Assembly (NCBI GenBank): GCA_037443565.1
Contig: JBBIOB010000051.1
Span: 1-22,289 of the forward strand
Origin: Fervidifonticultor_A sp037443565
Lineage (GTDB): Bacteria; Sysuimicrobiota; Sysuimicrobiia; Sysuimicrobiales; Humicultoraceae
DNA: 22,289 nt
Direction of reading: 5' to 3'
The translations under genes and the position numbers were made by a program. The first letter of the stretch is position 1; every line of letters begins with the position of its first letter. The notes under the pieces are model-generated. The model was not told the DNA's origin. It was given only the letters and a program-made list of their open reading frames with translations, and did not search any database. Positions 7,015 through 14,621 of this stretch are shown one piece after another.

Positions 7015-7786
7015 GTCATCCCCGTGGACTACCCGCTGCCCGAGATCCACATGGCCTCGACCGACGCGGTCGCGCAGCGGATCGCCGGGTACATCGCCGG
7101 CCTGATTCCCGACGGCGCGACGCTGCAGACCGGTATCGGGGCGATCCCCGACGCGGTGCTGGGGCTGCTGGGCAACCACAAGCACCTGGGCGTGCACACC
7201 GAGCTGTTCGCGGACGGCATCATCGACCTGATCCAGAAGGGCGTGCTGACCGGCGAGCGGAAGACCCTGCACCCGGGAAAAGTGATCGCCGGGTTCATGC
7301 TGGGGACCCAGCGGCTCTACAGCTTCGTCCACGACAACCCGATCATCGAGCTGCACCCGACCGACTACACCAACGACCCGTTCATCATCGCGCAGAACGC
7401 CCGGATGGTGGCCATCAACTCGGCGATCGAGGTGGACCTGACCGGGCAGGTGTGCGCCGACAGCATCGGCCCGCGGCTCTACAGCGGCGTCGGCGGTCAG
7501 GTGGACCTTCATCTACGGCGCCTCGCGCTCAGCAGGGGGGCTCCCGATCATCGCCCTGCCCGCGACCGCGCTCGGCGGGACGGCGTCGCGGATCGTTGCC
7601 ACGCTCAAGCCCGGCGCCGGGGTCACCACCACGCGCAGCCACATCCGGTACGTGGTCACCGAGTACGGCGTGGCCTCGCTGTACGGCAGGACGATTCGCC
7701 AGCGCGCGCGTGCGTTGATCGACATCGCCGCGACGAAGTTCCGCGAAGACCTGGAGCGGGCCGCCTGCGAGTTGAAGTTTCTATAG
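7012..7786 (+). pseudogene. 4-hydroxybutyrate-type CoA-transferase, 3' part with frameshift
   Basis: From VIPVDYPLPE onward the sequence matches the C-terminal half of the acetyl-CoA hydrolase/4-hydroxybutyrate CoA-transferase family: LQTGIGAIPDAVLGLLGNH, HTELFADGIIDL (the glutamate is probably the catalytic one), ELHPTDYTNDPFII, VDLTGQVCADSIG and YSGVGGQVD. A single extra C at 7506-7507 then shifts the frame. The proper continuation FIYGASRSAGGLPIIALP to the stop TAG 7784-7786 (ending ACELKFL) is in the next frame. The N-terminal 180 or so residues are absent. A gene finder would call a false continuous frame from 7024 to 8157, whose part between 7507 and 7827 is nonsense. Confidence 0.85.
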
Positions 7787-7827
7787 GTCGTACCAAGCCC
7801 TTCGGGGCAGCGGCCCCTCTACGCGGC

Positions 7828-8157
7828 ATTGCATCTACACGCGCGCTGATGTCGGAGCCCGACGGCGAGCCGTATGGCGCGGCCAAGGGCGGCCTGCTCG
7901 CGCTGACGCACGCGCTCGCGATCAGCCTGGGGGGATTCGGCATCCGGGTGAACGCGATCAGCCCCGGATGGATCTTCACGAAGGGCGAGCCGCCGACCCC
8001 GGACGACCACGCCCAGCATCCGGCCAGGCGCGTCGGCCGGCCTGAGGACGTCGCGGCCGCGGCACTCTTCCTCGCCGATCATCGGGCCTCAGGTTTCATG
8101 ACCGGGCAGAACCTGGTGCTCGACGGCGGGATGACCGTGAAGATGATCTACCTCTGA
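7828..8157 (+). pseudogene. Short-chain dehydrogenase/reductase, 3' part only
   Basis: Homology to classical short-chain dehydrogenases begins abruptly at IASTRALMSEPD, which holds the catalytic Ser strand. It continues with YGAAKGGLLALTHALA (catalytic Tyr and Lys), IRVNAISPGWI, RRVGRPEDVAAAALFLAD and SGFMTGQNLVLDGGM to a stop at 8157. The N-terminal NAD(P)-binding half with TGxxxGIG, about 135 residues, is missing. The 41 bases between the CoA-transferase stop and this point show no SDR homology. The substrate cannot be told. Glycerol kinase starts 24 bases downstream. Confidence 0.85.
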
Positions 8158-8181
8158 CCGCGCCGAATGTTGGCAGAGACC

Positions 8182-9699
8182 ATGGACACCTATCTGGCCG
8201 CCATCGACCAGGGCACCACCGGCACGCGCTGCATCCTGTTCGGCCTCAACGGCGCAATCGTGGCGCAGGCCTATCGGGAACACCAGCAGATCTATCCCCA
8301 ACCCGGATGGGTCGAGCATGATCCCCTCGAGATCTGGGACCGCACGCAGGAGGTGACCTCGGAAGCGGTGCGCGCGGCGCCGGCCGGCCGCATCCTGGCG
8401 GTCGGCGTCACCAACCAGCGCGAGACCGTCGTCGCGTGGGACGCCCGCAGTGGCCGGCCGATCCACAACGCCATCGTCTGGCAGGATACACGCACCGAGC
8501 CCGACTGCCGGGCGATGATCGAGGCAGGGTGGGAGGAGGAGATCCGCGCGCGCACCGGCCTGCCGATCAGCACATACTTCTCGGCCACCAAGATGCGGTG
8601 GCTGCTGGCAAACGTGGCGGAGGTGCGCGAGCTGGCGCGCGCCGGGCACCTGCGGTTCGGCACGGTGGACTCCTGGGTGATCTGGAACCTGACCGGCGGG
8701 CTGGACGGCGGAGCGCACGTCACCGACCCCACGAACGCCTCGCGCACGCTGCTGTGCAATCTCGCCGACCTGGCGTGGGACCCGGTGCTGCTCGACCGGC
8801 TGGAGATCCCGGCTGGGGCTCTGCCCAAGATCCGGCCCTCGGCGTCGTGGGAGCCGTATGGGATGACGCGGCCCGAGGGCCCGTTCGGCGCGGAGGTCCC
8901 GGTGTGCGGCGACCTGGGCGATCAGCAGGCGGCGCTGGTCGGACAGGCGTGCTTCGCGCCCGGCGAGGCCAAGAACACGTACGGGACCGGATCGTTCCTG
9001 CTGCAGCACGTCGGAGGCGCGCCCGCCCACAGCACGCGCGGTCTGATCGGCACGGCCGCGTACACGCTCGCGATGCAGGGCTCGACCGCTGTCCGCGCGT
9101 ACGCGCTGGAGGGCTCGATCGCCATCACCGGCGCCGCGGTCCAGTGGCTGCGCGACAACCTGGGCCTGATTGCCGCGGCGGCCGACACCGAGGCGATCGC
9201 GCAGCAGGTGCCTGACGCCGGCGGCATCTACTTTGTCCCCGCCTTCTCAGGCCTATTCGCGCCACACTGGGACATGAGTGCCCGCGGCGCCATCGTCGGC
9301 CTGACCCGGTACGTCACGAAGGCGCACCTGGTGCGCGCGACGCTCGAGGCGATCTGCTTCCAGAGCCGCGAGGTCCTCGACGCGATGGTCGCCGACTCCG
9401 GCCAGGTCGTCAGCGCCCTGAAAGTGGACGGCGGCGCCACGGCCAACGACTTCCTGATGCAGCTCCAGGCCGACATCCTGGGCGTGCCGGCGGTGCGGCC
9501 GGCCGTGCGCGAGACCACGGCGCTCGGCGCGGCCTATGCCGCCGGTCTGGCGGTGGGCGCGTTTGGCTCGACCGATGCGCTGCGCGCGTTGTGGCGCGCC
9601 GACCGGACGTTCGAGCCCACATGGGACGCCGACCGCCGCGAGCAGGCGCTGCGCGGGTGGAGGCGGGCAGTGGAGCGGACGCGGGGATGGGTGGAGTGA
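8182..9699 (+). CDS. glpK: Glycerol kinase
   Basis: This 505-residue FGGY-family kinase phosphorylates glycerol to glycerol-3-phosphate with ATP. It shows the full family series: AAIDQGTTGTR at the N-terminus (phosphate loop), GVTNQRETVVAWD with Arg80/Glu81 for glycerol binding, NAIVWQDTRT, DSWVIWNLTGG, catalytic base Asp247 in GDLGDQQAAL, YGTGSFLLQ, FSGLFAPHWD and the ATP-site VDGGATANDFLMQ. The length is close to E. coli GlpK (502). ATG 8182 is chosen because MDTYLAAIDQGTT fits family N-termini. An in-frame ATG at 8167 is possible; neither has a strong ribosome site. No glpF or glpD is nearby. Upstream lies the SDR fragment, downstream the toxin-antitoxin pair. Confidence 0.95.
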   Translation: MDTYLAAIDQGTTGTRCILFGLNGAIVAQAYREHQQIYPQPGWVEHDPLEIWDRTQEVTSEAVRAAPAGRILAVGVTNQRETVVAWDARSGRPIHNAIVWQDTRTEPDCRAMIEAGWEEEIRARTGLPISTYFSATKMRWLLANVAEVRELARAGHLRFGTVDSWVIWNLTGGLDGGAHVTDPTNASRTLLCNLADLAWDPVLLDRLEIPAGALPKIRPSASWEPYGMTRPEGPFGAEVPVCGDLGDQQAALVGQACFAPGEAKNTYGTGSFLLQHVGGAPAHSTRGLIGTAAYTLAMQGSTAVRAYALEGSIAITGAAVQWLRDNLGLIAAAADTEAIAQQVPDAGGIYFVPAFSGLFAPHWDMSARGAIVGLTRYVTKAHLVRATLEAICFQSREVLDAMVADSGQVVSALKVDGGATANDFLMQLQADILGVPAVRPAVRETTALGAAYAAGLAVGAFGSTDALRALWRADRTFEPTWDADRREQALRGWRRAVERTRGWVE

Positions 9700-9707
9700 T
9701 GGAGATA

Positions 9708-9736
9708 TTGTGGTCCGGCTCAGTATGTGCTACTAA
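9708..9736 (+). promoter_or_regulatory. Putative promoter for the toxin-antitoxin operon
   Basis: TTGTGG (9708-9713) and TACTAA (9731-9736) are separated by 17 bases. Transcription would start about seven bases on, at or next to the A of the antitoxin ATG (9743). No Shine-Dalgarno precedes that ATG, so a leaderless mRNA is inferred. The -10 box lies inside the palindromic operator. Confidence 0.4.
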
Positions 9737-9744
9737 TAGCACAT
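9725..9744. promoter_or_regulatory. Palindromic operator overlapping the antitoxin start codon
   Basis: ATGTGCTA (9725-9732), spacer CTAA, TAGCACAT (9737-9744) is a perfect 8-bp inverted repeat. It overlaps the first two bases of the antitoxin ATG. Phd/YefM antitoxins bind such short palindromes to repress their own operon, so this is most likely the autoregulatory site. Confidence 0.75.
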
Positions 9745-10018
9745 GACAAGGGTTGGCGTGCGCGAGCTGCGGCAGCAGGCCAGTGCGCTCCTGCGGCGGG
9801 TGGAGTCGGGCGAGCGGTTTGAGATCACCGATCGCGGCCGCCCGGTCGCCATTCTGGGTCCTGTTCCCGACGGGGGTCCGCTGCGCCGTCTGCGGGCCTC
9901 AGGCGAGATCACGCGGGCACGGGCTGGCCTGGCCGACCTGCCCGAACCGCTTCGCCTTGCCCCGGGCCAGGAGCCGCCGTCGAGCGTCCTGACCCGGCTC
10001 CGTCGAGATGAGCGCTGA
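9743..10018 (+). CDS. Phd/YefM-family antitoxin
   Basis: The 91-residue protein has the Phd/YefM fold at residues 1-45. VGVRELRQQASALLRRVESGERFEITDRGRPVAIL combines a short strand, a helix and a beta hairpin used for DNA binding and dimerisation. The remaining charged and Pro-rich tail would wrap around the toxin. The start ATG lies in the operator palindrome and lacks a ribosome site, implying leaderless translation. The 3' end overlaps the PIN toxin start by 11 bases, which is standard coupling in type II toxin-antitoxin operons. This fixes its role as the antitoxin to the downstream ribonuclease and as the operon repressor. Confidence 0.85.
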   Translation: MTRVGVRELRQQASALLRRVESGERFEITDRGRPVAILGPVPDGGPLRRLRASGEITRARAGLADLPEPLRLAPGQEPPSSVLTRLRRDER

Positions 10019-10409
10019 GCGGGCCACCTACGTCGACTCGTCGGCGATCGTGAAGCTCGCCGTGCGCGAGCCGGAGTCCGCCACGCTCCTGCGCTACCTT
10101 CGCCGGCGCGGCCCCCTCGTTTCTAGCGCGCTGGCCCGCACCGAAGTCCTGCGGGCCCTCCTGCCGCTCGGCCGGCCCGCTGTCGAGCGTGGGCGGGAGG
10201 TCCTGGCTCGGATCGATCTGGCACGCGTCAACGACCGGGTGCTGGACGCTGCCGGTACTCTGTTGCCCGTCCACGTGAGATCCCTCGATGCGATACATCT
10301 CGCGACGGCCCAACAGCTCGGGGCTGATCTCGCCCGAATTGTGACGTACGACGAGCGCATGGCCATCGCTGCGCGGGCGCTTGGACTCTCCGTGGTGTCC
10401 CCGCGCTGA
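10008..10409 (+). CDS. vapC: PIN-domain toxin ribonuclease (VapC family)
   Basis: The 133-residue protein is a complete PIN domain. YVDSSAIVKLAV gives Asp10, ARTEVLRALL gives Glu46, SLDAIHLATA gives Asp94 and VTYDERM gives Asp115: the full acidic quartet that binds Mg/Mn in these toxins, which cut tRNA or rRNA. Length is normal for the family. It overlaps the antitoxin gene by 11 bases, so both come from one mRNA under the operator at 9725-9744. All catalytic residues are intact, in contrast to the PIN relic at 123-263. The specific RNA target cannot be told from sequence. Confidence 0.9.
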   Translation: MSAERATYVDSSAIVKLAVREPESATLLRYLRRRGPLVSSALARTEVLRALLPLGRPAVERGREVLARIDLARVNDRVLDAAGTLLPVHVRSLDAIHLATAQQLGADLARIVTYDERMAIAARALGLSVVSPR

Positions 10410-10440
10410 TCCGCGACGGGCTGCTTTGCCCCTGCACAGG

Positions 10441-10848
10441 TCAAGTGACCGTTCCGATGTGCACCTCACGCCGGCGCGGTCCGTCGAGCTCGACGAAGAT
10501 GATCCGCTGCCAGGCCCCCAAGCCGAGCCGGCCACCGTGCAGCGGCACAGTCACGCTGGCCCCGGCGACCACGGCGCGCAGGTGGCTGGCCGCGTTGTCG
10601 TCCACGCGGTCGTGGCGGTACCGGGCATCCGGCGGCACCGCGCTGGCCAGCCATCCCGCCAGATCGTCCAGCAGCCCGGGCTCGGCTTCCTGGATCAGCA
10701 CTCCCGCGGTGGTGTGGGGGCAGTACACCAGCACCAGGCCGTCGTCGGCGTCGTGGGTCCGGCACGCCCGCCTGACGCTCTCCGTGATGTCGATCGCCTG
10801 GGTGTGGGCCCTCGACGCAACCTCGATCTGCTGCCATCTCACCGGCAT
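10441..10848 (-). CDS. YjbQ/UPF0047 family protein
   Basis: The 135-residue protein matches the YjbQ/UPF0047 family throughout. It has an N-terminal beta region with DITESVRRACR, the conserved VYCPHTTAGVLIQE containing His45, DDNAASHLRAVVAG, and the near-invariant ending GGRLGLGAWQRIIFVELDGP. Length is normal. Family members are annotated as secondary thiamine-phosphate synthase because E. coli YjbQ can complement a thiamine-synthesis defect; the natural role is unsettled. It is convergent with the PIN toxin (31 bases apart, no clear terminator) and divergent from the metallopeptidase gene. Confidence 0.92.
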   Translation of the reverse strand: MPVRWQQIEVASRAHTQAIDITESVRRACRTHDADDGLVLVYCPHTTAGVLIQEAEPGLLDDLAGWLASAVPPDARYRHDRVDDNAASHLRAVVAGASVTVPLHGGRLGLGAWQRIIFVELDGPRRREVHIGTVT

Positions 10849-10876
10849 CGGTGCAACACCTGCGGGGCAGTGGGAT

Positions 10877-10898
10877 GTCGGCGGCTGAAGCCGCCGGC
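10877..10898. repeat. GC-rich palindrome between divergent genes (REP-like)
   Basis: The core CGGCGGCTGAAGCCGCCG (10879-10896) is a perfect inverted repeat, extendable by one more pair each side with a G-T wobble. It lies 28 bases upstream of the YjbQ start and 66 bases upstream of the metallopeptidase, so it is not a terminator for either. It could be a REP-type element or a regulator site. No second copy was seen in this window. Confidence 0.4.
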
Positions 10899-10944
10899 CG
10901 ACTGACCCTCTTCTCGCCGAACGGCGCGGGGCCTCCCGGAGGCG

Positions 10945-10953
10945 TGCTATCCT
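10945..10953 (+). promoter_or_regulatory. Putative extended -10 promoter for the metallopeptidase run
   Basis: TGCTATCCT is an extended -10 element (TGn followed by TATCCT). Transcription would start near 10960, only a few bases before ATG 10963, so the mRNA would be leaderless or nearly so. No good -35 is visible, which extended -10 promoters can tolerate. It probably drives the genes from 10963 onward. Confidence 0.4.
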
Positions 10954-10962
10954 GGGGTGCGG

Positions 10963-11340
10963 ATGGTGCGCGTGAGCCGGACACGGTTCGAGGCGCTAGT
11001 CGCCGAGGCGCTGCGCGGGATCCCGCCGGACCTGGCACGGGCGCTCGACAACATCGAGGTCGTCGTGAGCGACTGGCCGACCGACGTGCAGCTTGCCGAG
11101 GTCGAGCTGGAGCCCGATGGCGTGCTCTTCGGTCTCTATCAGGGGACGCCGCTCCCGGAGCGCAGCCCCATGGAGCCCTACCGGCTCCCGGATGTCATCA
11201 CGATCTTCCAGGGGCCGCTGGAGGAGTACTGCGAGACCGAAGACGAGATCCGCGAGGAGGTCCGGTTGACGGTGATCCACGAGATCGCGCACTACTTCGG
11301 GTTCGACGAGGACCGCATCGCGGAGCTTGGGTATGAGTGA
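10963..11340 (+). CDS. Small zincin metallopeptidase (DUF1025/minigluzincin type)
   Basis: The 125-residue protein carries HEIAHYFGFDEDRI near its C-terminus: His106, Glu107, His110 and a downstream acidic residue form a zinc site. The whole protein matches the small metallopeptidase family in which this motif ends the chain; the upstream DVITIFQGPLEEYCETEDEI stretch is also typical. ATG 10963 is chosen; a GTG two codons earlier is possible. There is no signal peptide, so it is probably cytoplasmic. The substrate is unknown for the family. Its stop codon overlaps an in-frame GTG of the next gene, but the better start there is 26 bases further on. Confidence 0.88.
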   Translation: MVRVSRTRFEALVAEALRGIPPDLARALDNIEVVVSDWPTDVQLAEVELEPDGVLFGLYQGTPLPERSPMEPYRLPDVITIFQGPLEEYCETEDEIREEVRLTVIHEIAHYFGFDEDRIAELGYE

Positions 11341-11366
11341 CCGCTGATCCCCCGAGGAGCAGAGCG

Positions 11367-11957
11367 GTGTTTCGCGACATTCCCGAGACGATTCGGGCAC
11401 GCATGGCATATCTGGAGCAGGTGGACGCGCTCGACCGGCAGGACGGCACGCCACGGCAGCATCGGCTCCGGCAGATCACGCCCGAGACCGGACGGTTCAT
11501 CGCCCTGCTGGCCGCGTGCGCACCGCCCGGGCACTGCGTTGAGGTCGGCACGAGCGCCGGGTATTCGGCCCTCTGGCTATCCCTGGCGTGCCGGGCCGCT
11601 GGCCGCACGCTGGTGACCCTCGAGGTGCGGGAGGACAAGGCGGCCCTGGCGAGAGAAACGTTCAGGCTCGCCGGTGTTGAAGACGCCGCGACCCTCGTAA
11701 TCGGCGACGCACGGCAGCACCTCGCGCGCTACCCCGGTATCGGCTTCTGCTTCCTCGACGCCGAGAAGGAGGTCTATGCCGACTGTTACGAAGCGGTCGT
11801 CCCGAATCTGGTGACCGGTGGGCTCCTGGTCGCCGATAACGCGATCAACCATCGGGAGACGCTGGCGCCGATGCTCGACCGGGCCCTTGGCGACCCGCGC
11901 GTCGACGCGATGATCGTGCCCGTGGGCAAGGGTCAGCTCGTCTGCCGCCGGCGATGA
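11367..11957 (+). CDS. SAM-dependent O-methyltransferase (COG4122-like)
   Basis: I place the start at GTG 11367 because GAGGAG at 11354-11359 sits seven bases upstream; a GTG at 11337 overlapping the previous stop has no such site. The 196-residue product is a class I methyltransferase: CVEVGTSAGYSALWLSLA (glycine-rich SAM loop, residues 57-74), an acidic residue after strand 2 in LVTLEV, IGDARQHL, FLDAEKEVY and LLVADNA. The DAEKE and ADNA motifs are those of the catechol/caffeoyl-CoA O-methyltransferase group, where they bind the divalent metal. The acceptor molecule is unknown. It is followed after nine bases by sppA, so they are likely co-transcribed. Confidence 0.9.
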   Translation: MFRDIPETIRARMAYLEQVDALDRQDGTPRQHRLRQITPETGRFIALLAACAPPGHCVEVGTSAGYSALWLSLACRAAGRTLVTLEVREDKAALARETFRLAGVEDAATLVIGDARQHLARYPGIGFCFLDAEKEVYADCYEAVVPNLVTGGLLVADNAINHRETLAPMLDRALGDPRVDAMIVPVGKGQLVCRRR

Positions 11958-11966
11958 CATGGTGAG

Positions 11967-13721
11967 ATGGTGATCTGGGTCATCGATATCCTGCGCAACA
12001 TGGTGCGGCTGATCGGCAACCTGCTCGTCCGCCTGACGGGCCCAGGCGCGGACTATGTGGTCGTCACCCTCTCGGGTGGATATCCCGAGCGCTCATCTCC
12101 ACCCCGGCCTTTCTGGCAGCGGGTCGTCTCCCTGCCGTTGAGGCGCCGCGAGGAGAGCCTGGAGGCGCTGCGCGAACGCCTCGACCGGATCGCGGGCGAT
12201 GCGCGCGTGCACGGCGTGATCGTCCGGATGCGCGACCTGGAAGTCGGGATGGCTACGGTGCAGAGCCTGCGCGACGCCCTGACCGGGCTGCGGCGGCGCG
12301 GCAAGCGCGTCGTCGCCTACCTCGCCGCCGCCGACCTGAGGACGTACTATCTGGCCGCGGCCGCGGACGAGATCGTGATGGCGCCGGCCGGGTTCTGGCG
12401 GGTGACCGGCGTGCGCAGCGAGATCACGTTCTTCCGGCAGGCGTTCGACCGGCTGGGGCTGCTGCCGCAGTTCGACCGCATCGCCGAGTACAAGACCGCC
12501 GCCGATCCCTTCATGCGGTCGGGCATCTCGGAGCACCACCGCGAGGTCGTGGAGTCGGTGCTGGATGCCGCCTTGAGTGAGATCGTCGATGGTGTGGCGC
12601 GGGCCCGCCGCCTTGCGCCGGAGGCCGTCCGCGCGGCGGTGGACCGGGCGCCCATGACCGCCGAGGCCGCGGCGGCCGCGGGTCTTGTCGATGCGGTCTG
12701 CTATGAAGACGAACTGCCGTTGCGGCTTGGTGAAGGGGGCCGGCCGGCCAGGGTACTGCCCTGGGAACAGGCGCGGCGCCGGCTGCGCCGCCCTTACCGG
12801 TGGCGAGCGCGCACGGCCGTGATTGGCGTGGTCGAGCTGATCGGGACCATCGTTCCGGGGGAGAGCCGCGAGGCGCCGGTGCCATTCCCGCTGCTCGGCC
12901 GGCACTTCGCGGGATCCGACACGGTGGCCCGGGCGTTCCGCGCCGCGGAGCGCGCGCGGGCCATCCGCGCGGTCGTGCTCCACGTGGAGTCGGGCGGGGG
13001 ATCGGCGCTCGCGAGCGACCTGATCTGGCGCGAGGTCGAGCGGGTGCGCCGGACCAAGCCGGTCGTCGTGTTCATGGGCAATGTGGCCGGGTCCGGCGGG
13101 TACTACGTGTCCTGCGGCGCCAACCGGATCATCGCCCAGGCTGCGACGCTCACGGGGTCGATCGGGGTGGTCAGCGGCAAGCTCACGGCGCAGGGGCTGT
13201 TCGAGCGGCTGGGGCTGCGCCGCGAGGTTCTCGCGCGCGGCGAGGCCGCCACCATGGAGTCGGCGTTCGAGCCCTTCTCCGACGACCACATGGCACGAAT
13301 CCGCGAGGAGATGAAAGTCATCTACGGTCGGTTCGTCGACAAGGTGGCCGCCGGTCGGCGCAGGAGCAGCGCCGAGGTGGAGACGGTCGCCCGGGGTCGT
13401 GTGTGGACCGGCCGGCAGGCGCTCGCGCACGGCCTGGTCGACGAGCTCGGCGACTTCGCGATGGCCGTCCGGCGCGCCTGCGAACTCGCCGGCATGCCTC
13501 CGGGCGCCGACGTCGCGGCCCGGACCATTGTGCCGCCGCCGTCCGCAGCGATTCCCGCGGCTGGCTCCGGCGGTGGCGCGTGGGCCCGCGACGCGGCGGC
13601 TGGCGGCGCGCTGGCCGGCGCCGTCGCCGACACTCTGGACGCCCTCGCGGTCGTCCGCGAACTCGCCCGCGAGCCTGGCCTGCTGCTGATGGCCGGTCTC
13701 GGCAGTCCGATCTGGCCGTGA
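11967..13721 (+). CDS. sppA: Signal peptide peptidase SppA, 67-kDa two-domain type
   Basis: The 584-residue protein contains two tandem S49 domains, at about 60-250 and 285-500. The catalytic lysine lies in the first domain (EYKTAADPF, Lys176) and the nucleophile in the second (VAGSGGYYVS, Ser376). Their spacing of 200 residues equals that of E. coli SppA (Lys209/Ser409). LHVESGGGSAL is the oxyanion strand, and LTGSIGVVSGK follows as expected. The mildly hydrophobic N-terminus (VIWVIDILRNMVRLIGNLL) is likely the membrane anchor. The enzyme degrades cleaved signal peptides in the membrane. The C-terminal 70 residues are Ala/Gly-rich and family-unlike. The start is ATG 11967, nine bases after the methyltransferase stop, without a clear ribosome site. 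Confidence 0.92.
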   Translation: MVIWVIDILRNMVRLIGNLLVRLTGPGADYVVVTLSGGYPERSSPPRPFWQRVVSLPLRRREESLEALRERLDRIAGDARVHGVIVRMRDLEVGMATVQSLRDALTGLRRRGKRVVAYLAAADLRTYYLAAAADEIVMAPAGFWRVTGVRSEITFFRQAFDRLGLLPQFDRIAEYKTAADPFMRSGISEHHREVVESVLDAALSEIVDGVARARRLAPEAVRAAVDRAPMTAEAAAAAGLVDAVCYEDELPLRLGEGGRPARVLPWEQARRRLRRPYRWRARTAVIGVVELIGTIVPGESREAPVPFPLLGRHFAGSDTVARAFRAAERARAIRAVVLHVESGGGSALASDLIWREVERVRRTKPVVVFMGNVAGSGGYYVSCGANRIIAQAATLTGSIGVVSGKLTAQGLFERLGLRREVLARGEAATMESAFEPFSDDHMARIREEMKVIYGRFVDKVAAGRRRSSAEVETVARGRVWTGRQALAHGLVDELGDFAMAVRRACELAGMPPGADVAARTIVPPPSAAIPAAGSGGGAWARDAAAGGALAGAVADTLDALAVVRELAREPGLLLMAGLGSPIWP

Positions 13722-13787
13722 CAGCGCGCGTATCCCACGGAGGAGAGGCCGGCGCGCCAACGAACCCCCCATGAGGTGTTCCGCGCG

Positions 13788-14621
13788 ATGCCCTCATCGT
13801 CCCCGCAGCCTTCGCTTCGCGTACGTGTGCTCAGAAGTGGCAGCGCCGGCAACGCCATCCTCGTTGAGTCCGGCGACGTTCGGTTCCTGATCGACGCCGG
13901 GCTGCCCGCCGAGACGCTCCTCCGCGAGATCTCCGGAGCAGGCACAGCCCCACGGCTGGCAGCGATCCTGGCCACGCACGAGCACGACGACCATCTCAGG
14001 GGCGTGGCGGCGCTGGCGCGCGCCACCGGCGCGGTGGTGTTAGCCAATGACGCGACGCGTCGGGCCGCGGGAGCGCACCTCGACGGCGCGCCGGTCGATG
14101 TGTTCCGAACCGGCCGGCCGTTTGCGGTCGGACATGTGGAGGCGTTGGCCTTCCCGCTGCTCCACGACGCCGCCGAACCCGTGGGGTTCGTGGTGTCGCT
14201 GGACGGCGTGCGCGTGGTGGCGGCGTGCGACCTCGGCCAGGTGACCGATGTCGTGATCGAGCACGCGCGGGGAGCAGACCTCATGATCGTTGAAGCCAAC
14301 TACGACCTGCGCCTGATGGCGGTGTCGTCGTATCCCTGGTTCCTCAAGAACCGCATCATCAGCCCCGCAGGGCACCTGTCGAACGACGCCGCGGCGCGCG
14401 CCGTGGTGGCCGCTGCAACCGGGCGTCCCCAGGCGGTCCACCTGGTCCACCTCAGCGAGGTCAACAACCTGGCCCCGCTCGCCCGCGACACGGTCAGGGC
14501 CGCGCTGGACGCGGAAGGGCTGACGGCGGTGTGCGTGGAGGCGGTGCGCCCCAACGCGGGCGGATCGTGGTGGACCGCCCCGATCGGCGCCCGCGTACCG
14601 GCGCCAACAGGACCCGCGTGA
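13788..14621 (+). CDS. Metallo-beta-lactamase-fold hydrolase (WalJ/YycJ-like)
   Basis: The 277-residue protein begins with VRVLRSGSAGNAILVESG, the typical N-terminus of the YycJ/WalJ branch (the SGSxGN motif). It carries the metal motif THEHDDH (His64, His66, Asp68, His69), then PLLHDAAEPVGFVV, ACDLGQVTD and GHLSNDAA/HLVHLSEVNN further along. This branch is proposed to be a DNA exonuclease acting in mismatch repair or cell-wall signalling; the exact role here is unknown. ATG 13788 is preceded by GAGGT ten bases upstream; a GTG at 13776 is an alternative. Its stop overlaps the next start (GTGA), coupling it to glycerate kinase. Confidence 0.88.
   Translation: MPSSSPQPSLRVRVLRSGSAGNAILVESGDVRFLIDAGLPAETLLREISGAGTAPRLAAILATHEHDDHLRGVAALARATGAVVLANDATRRAAGAHLDGAPVDVFRTGRPFAVGHVEALAFPLLHDAAEPVGFVVSLDGVRVVAACDLGQVTDVVIEHARGADLMIVEANYDLRLMAVSSYPWFLKNRIISPAGHLSNDAAARAVVAAATGRPQAVHLVHLSEVNNLAPLARDTVRAALDAEGLTAVCVEAVRPNAGGSWWTAPIGARVPAPTGPA

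Noticed and set aside
7024..8157. One continuous 377-residue CoA-transferase/SDR fusion protein
   Set aside because: The part from 7507 to 7827 is out of frame: its correct translation is in the neighbouring frame up to stop 7784-7786. The two halves are therefore not a real fusion.
10410..10440. Bidirectional terminator between the PIN toxin and YjbQ genes
   Set aside because: The 31-base gap has no stable inverted repeat and no T-run.
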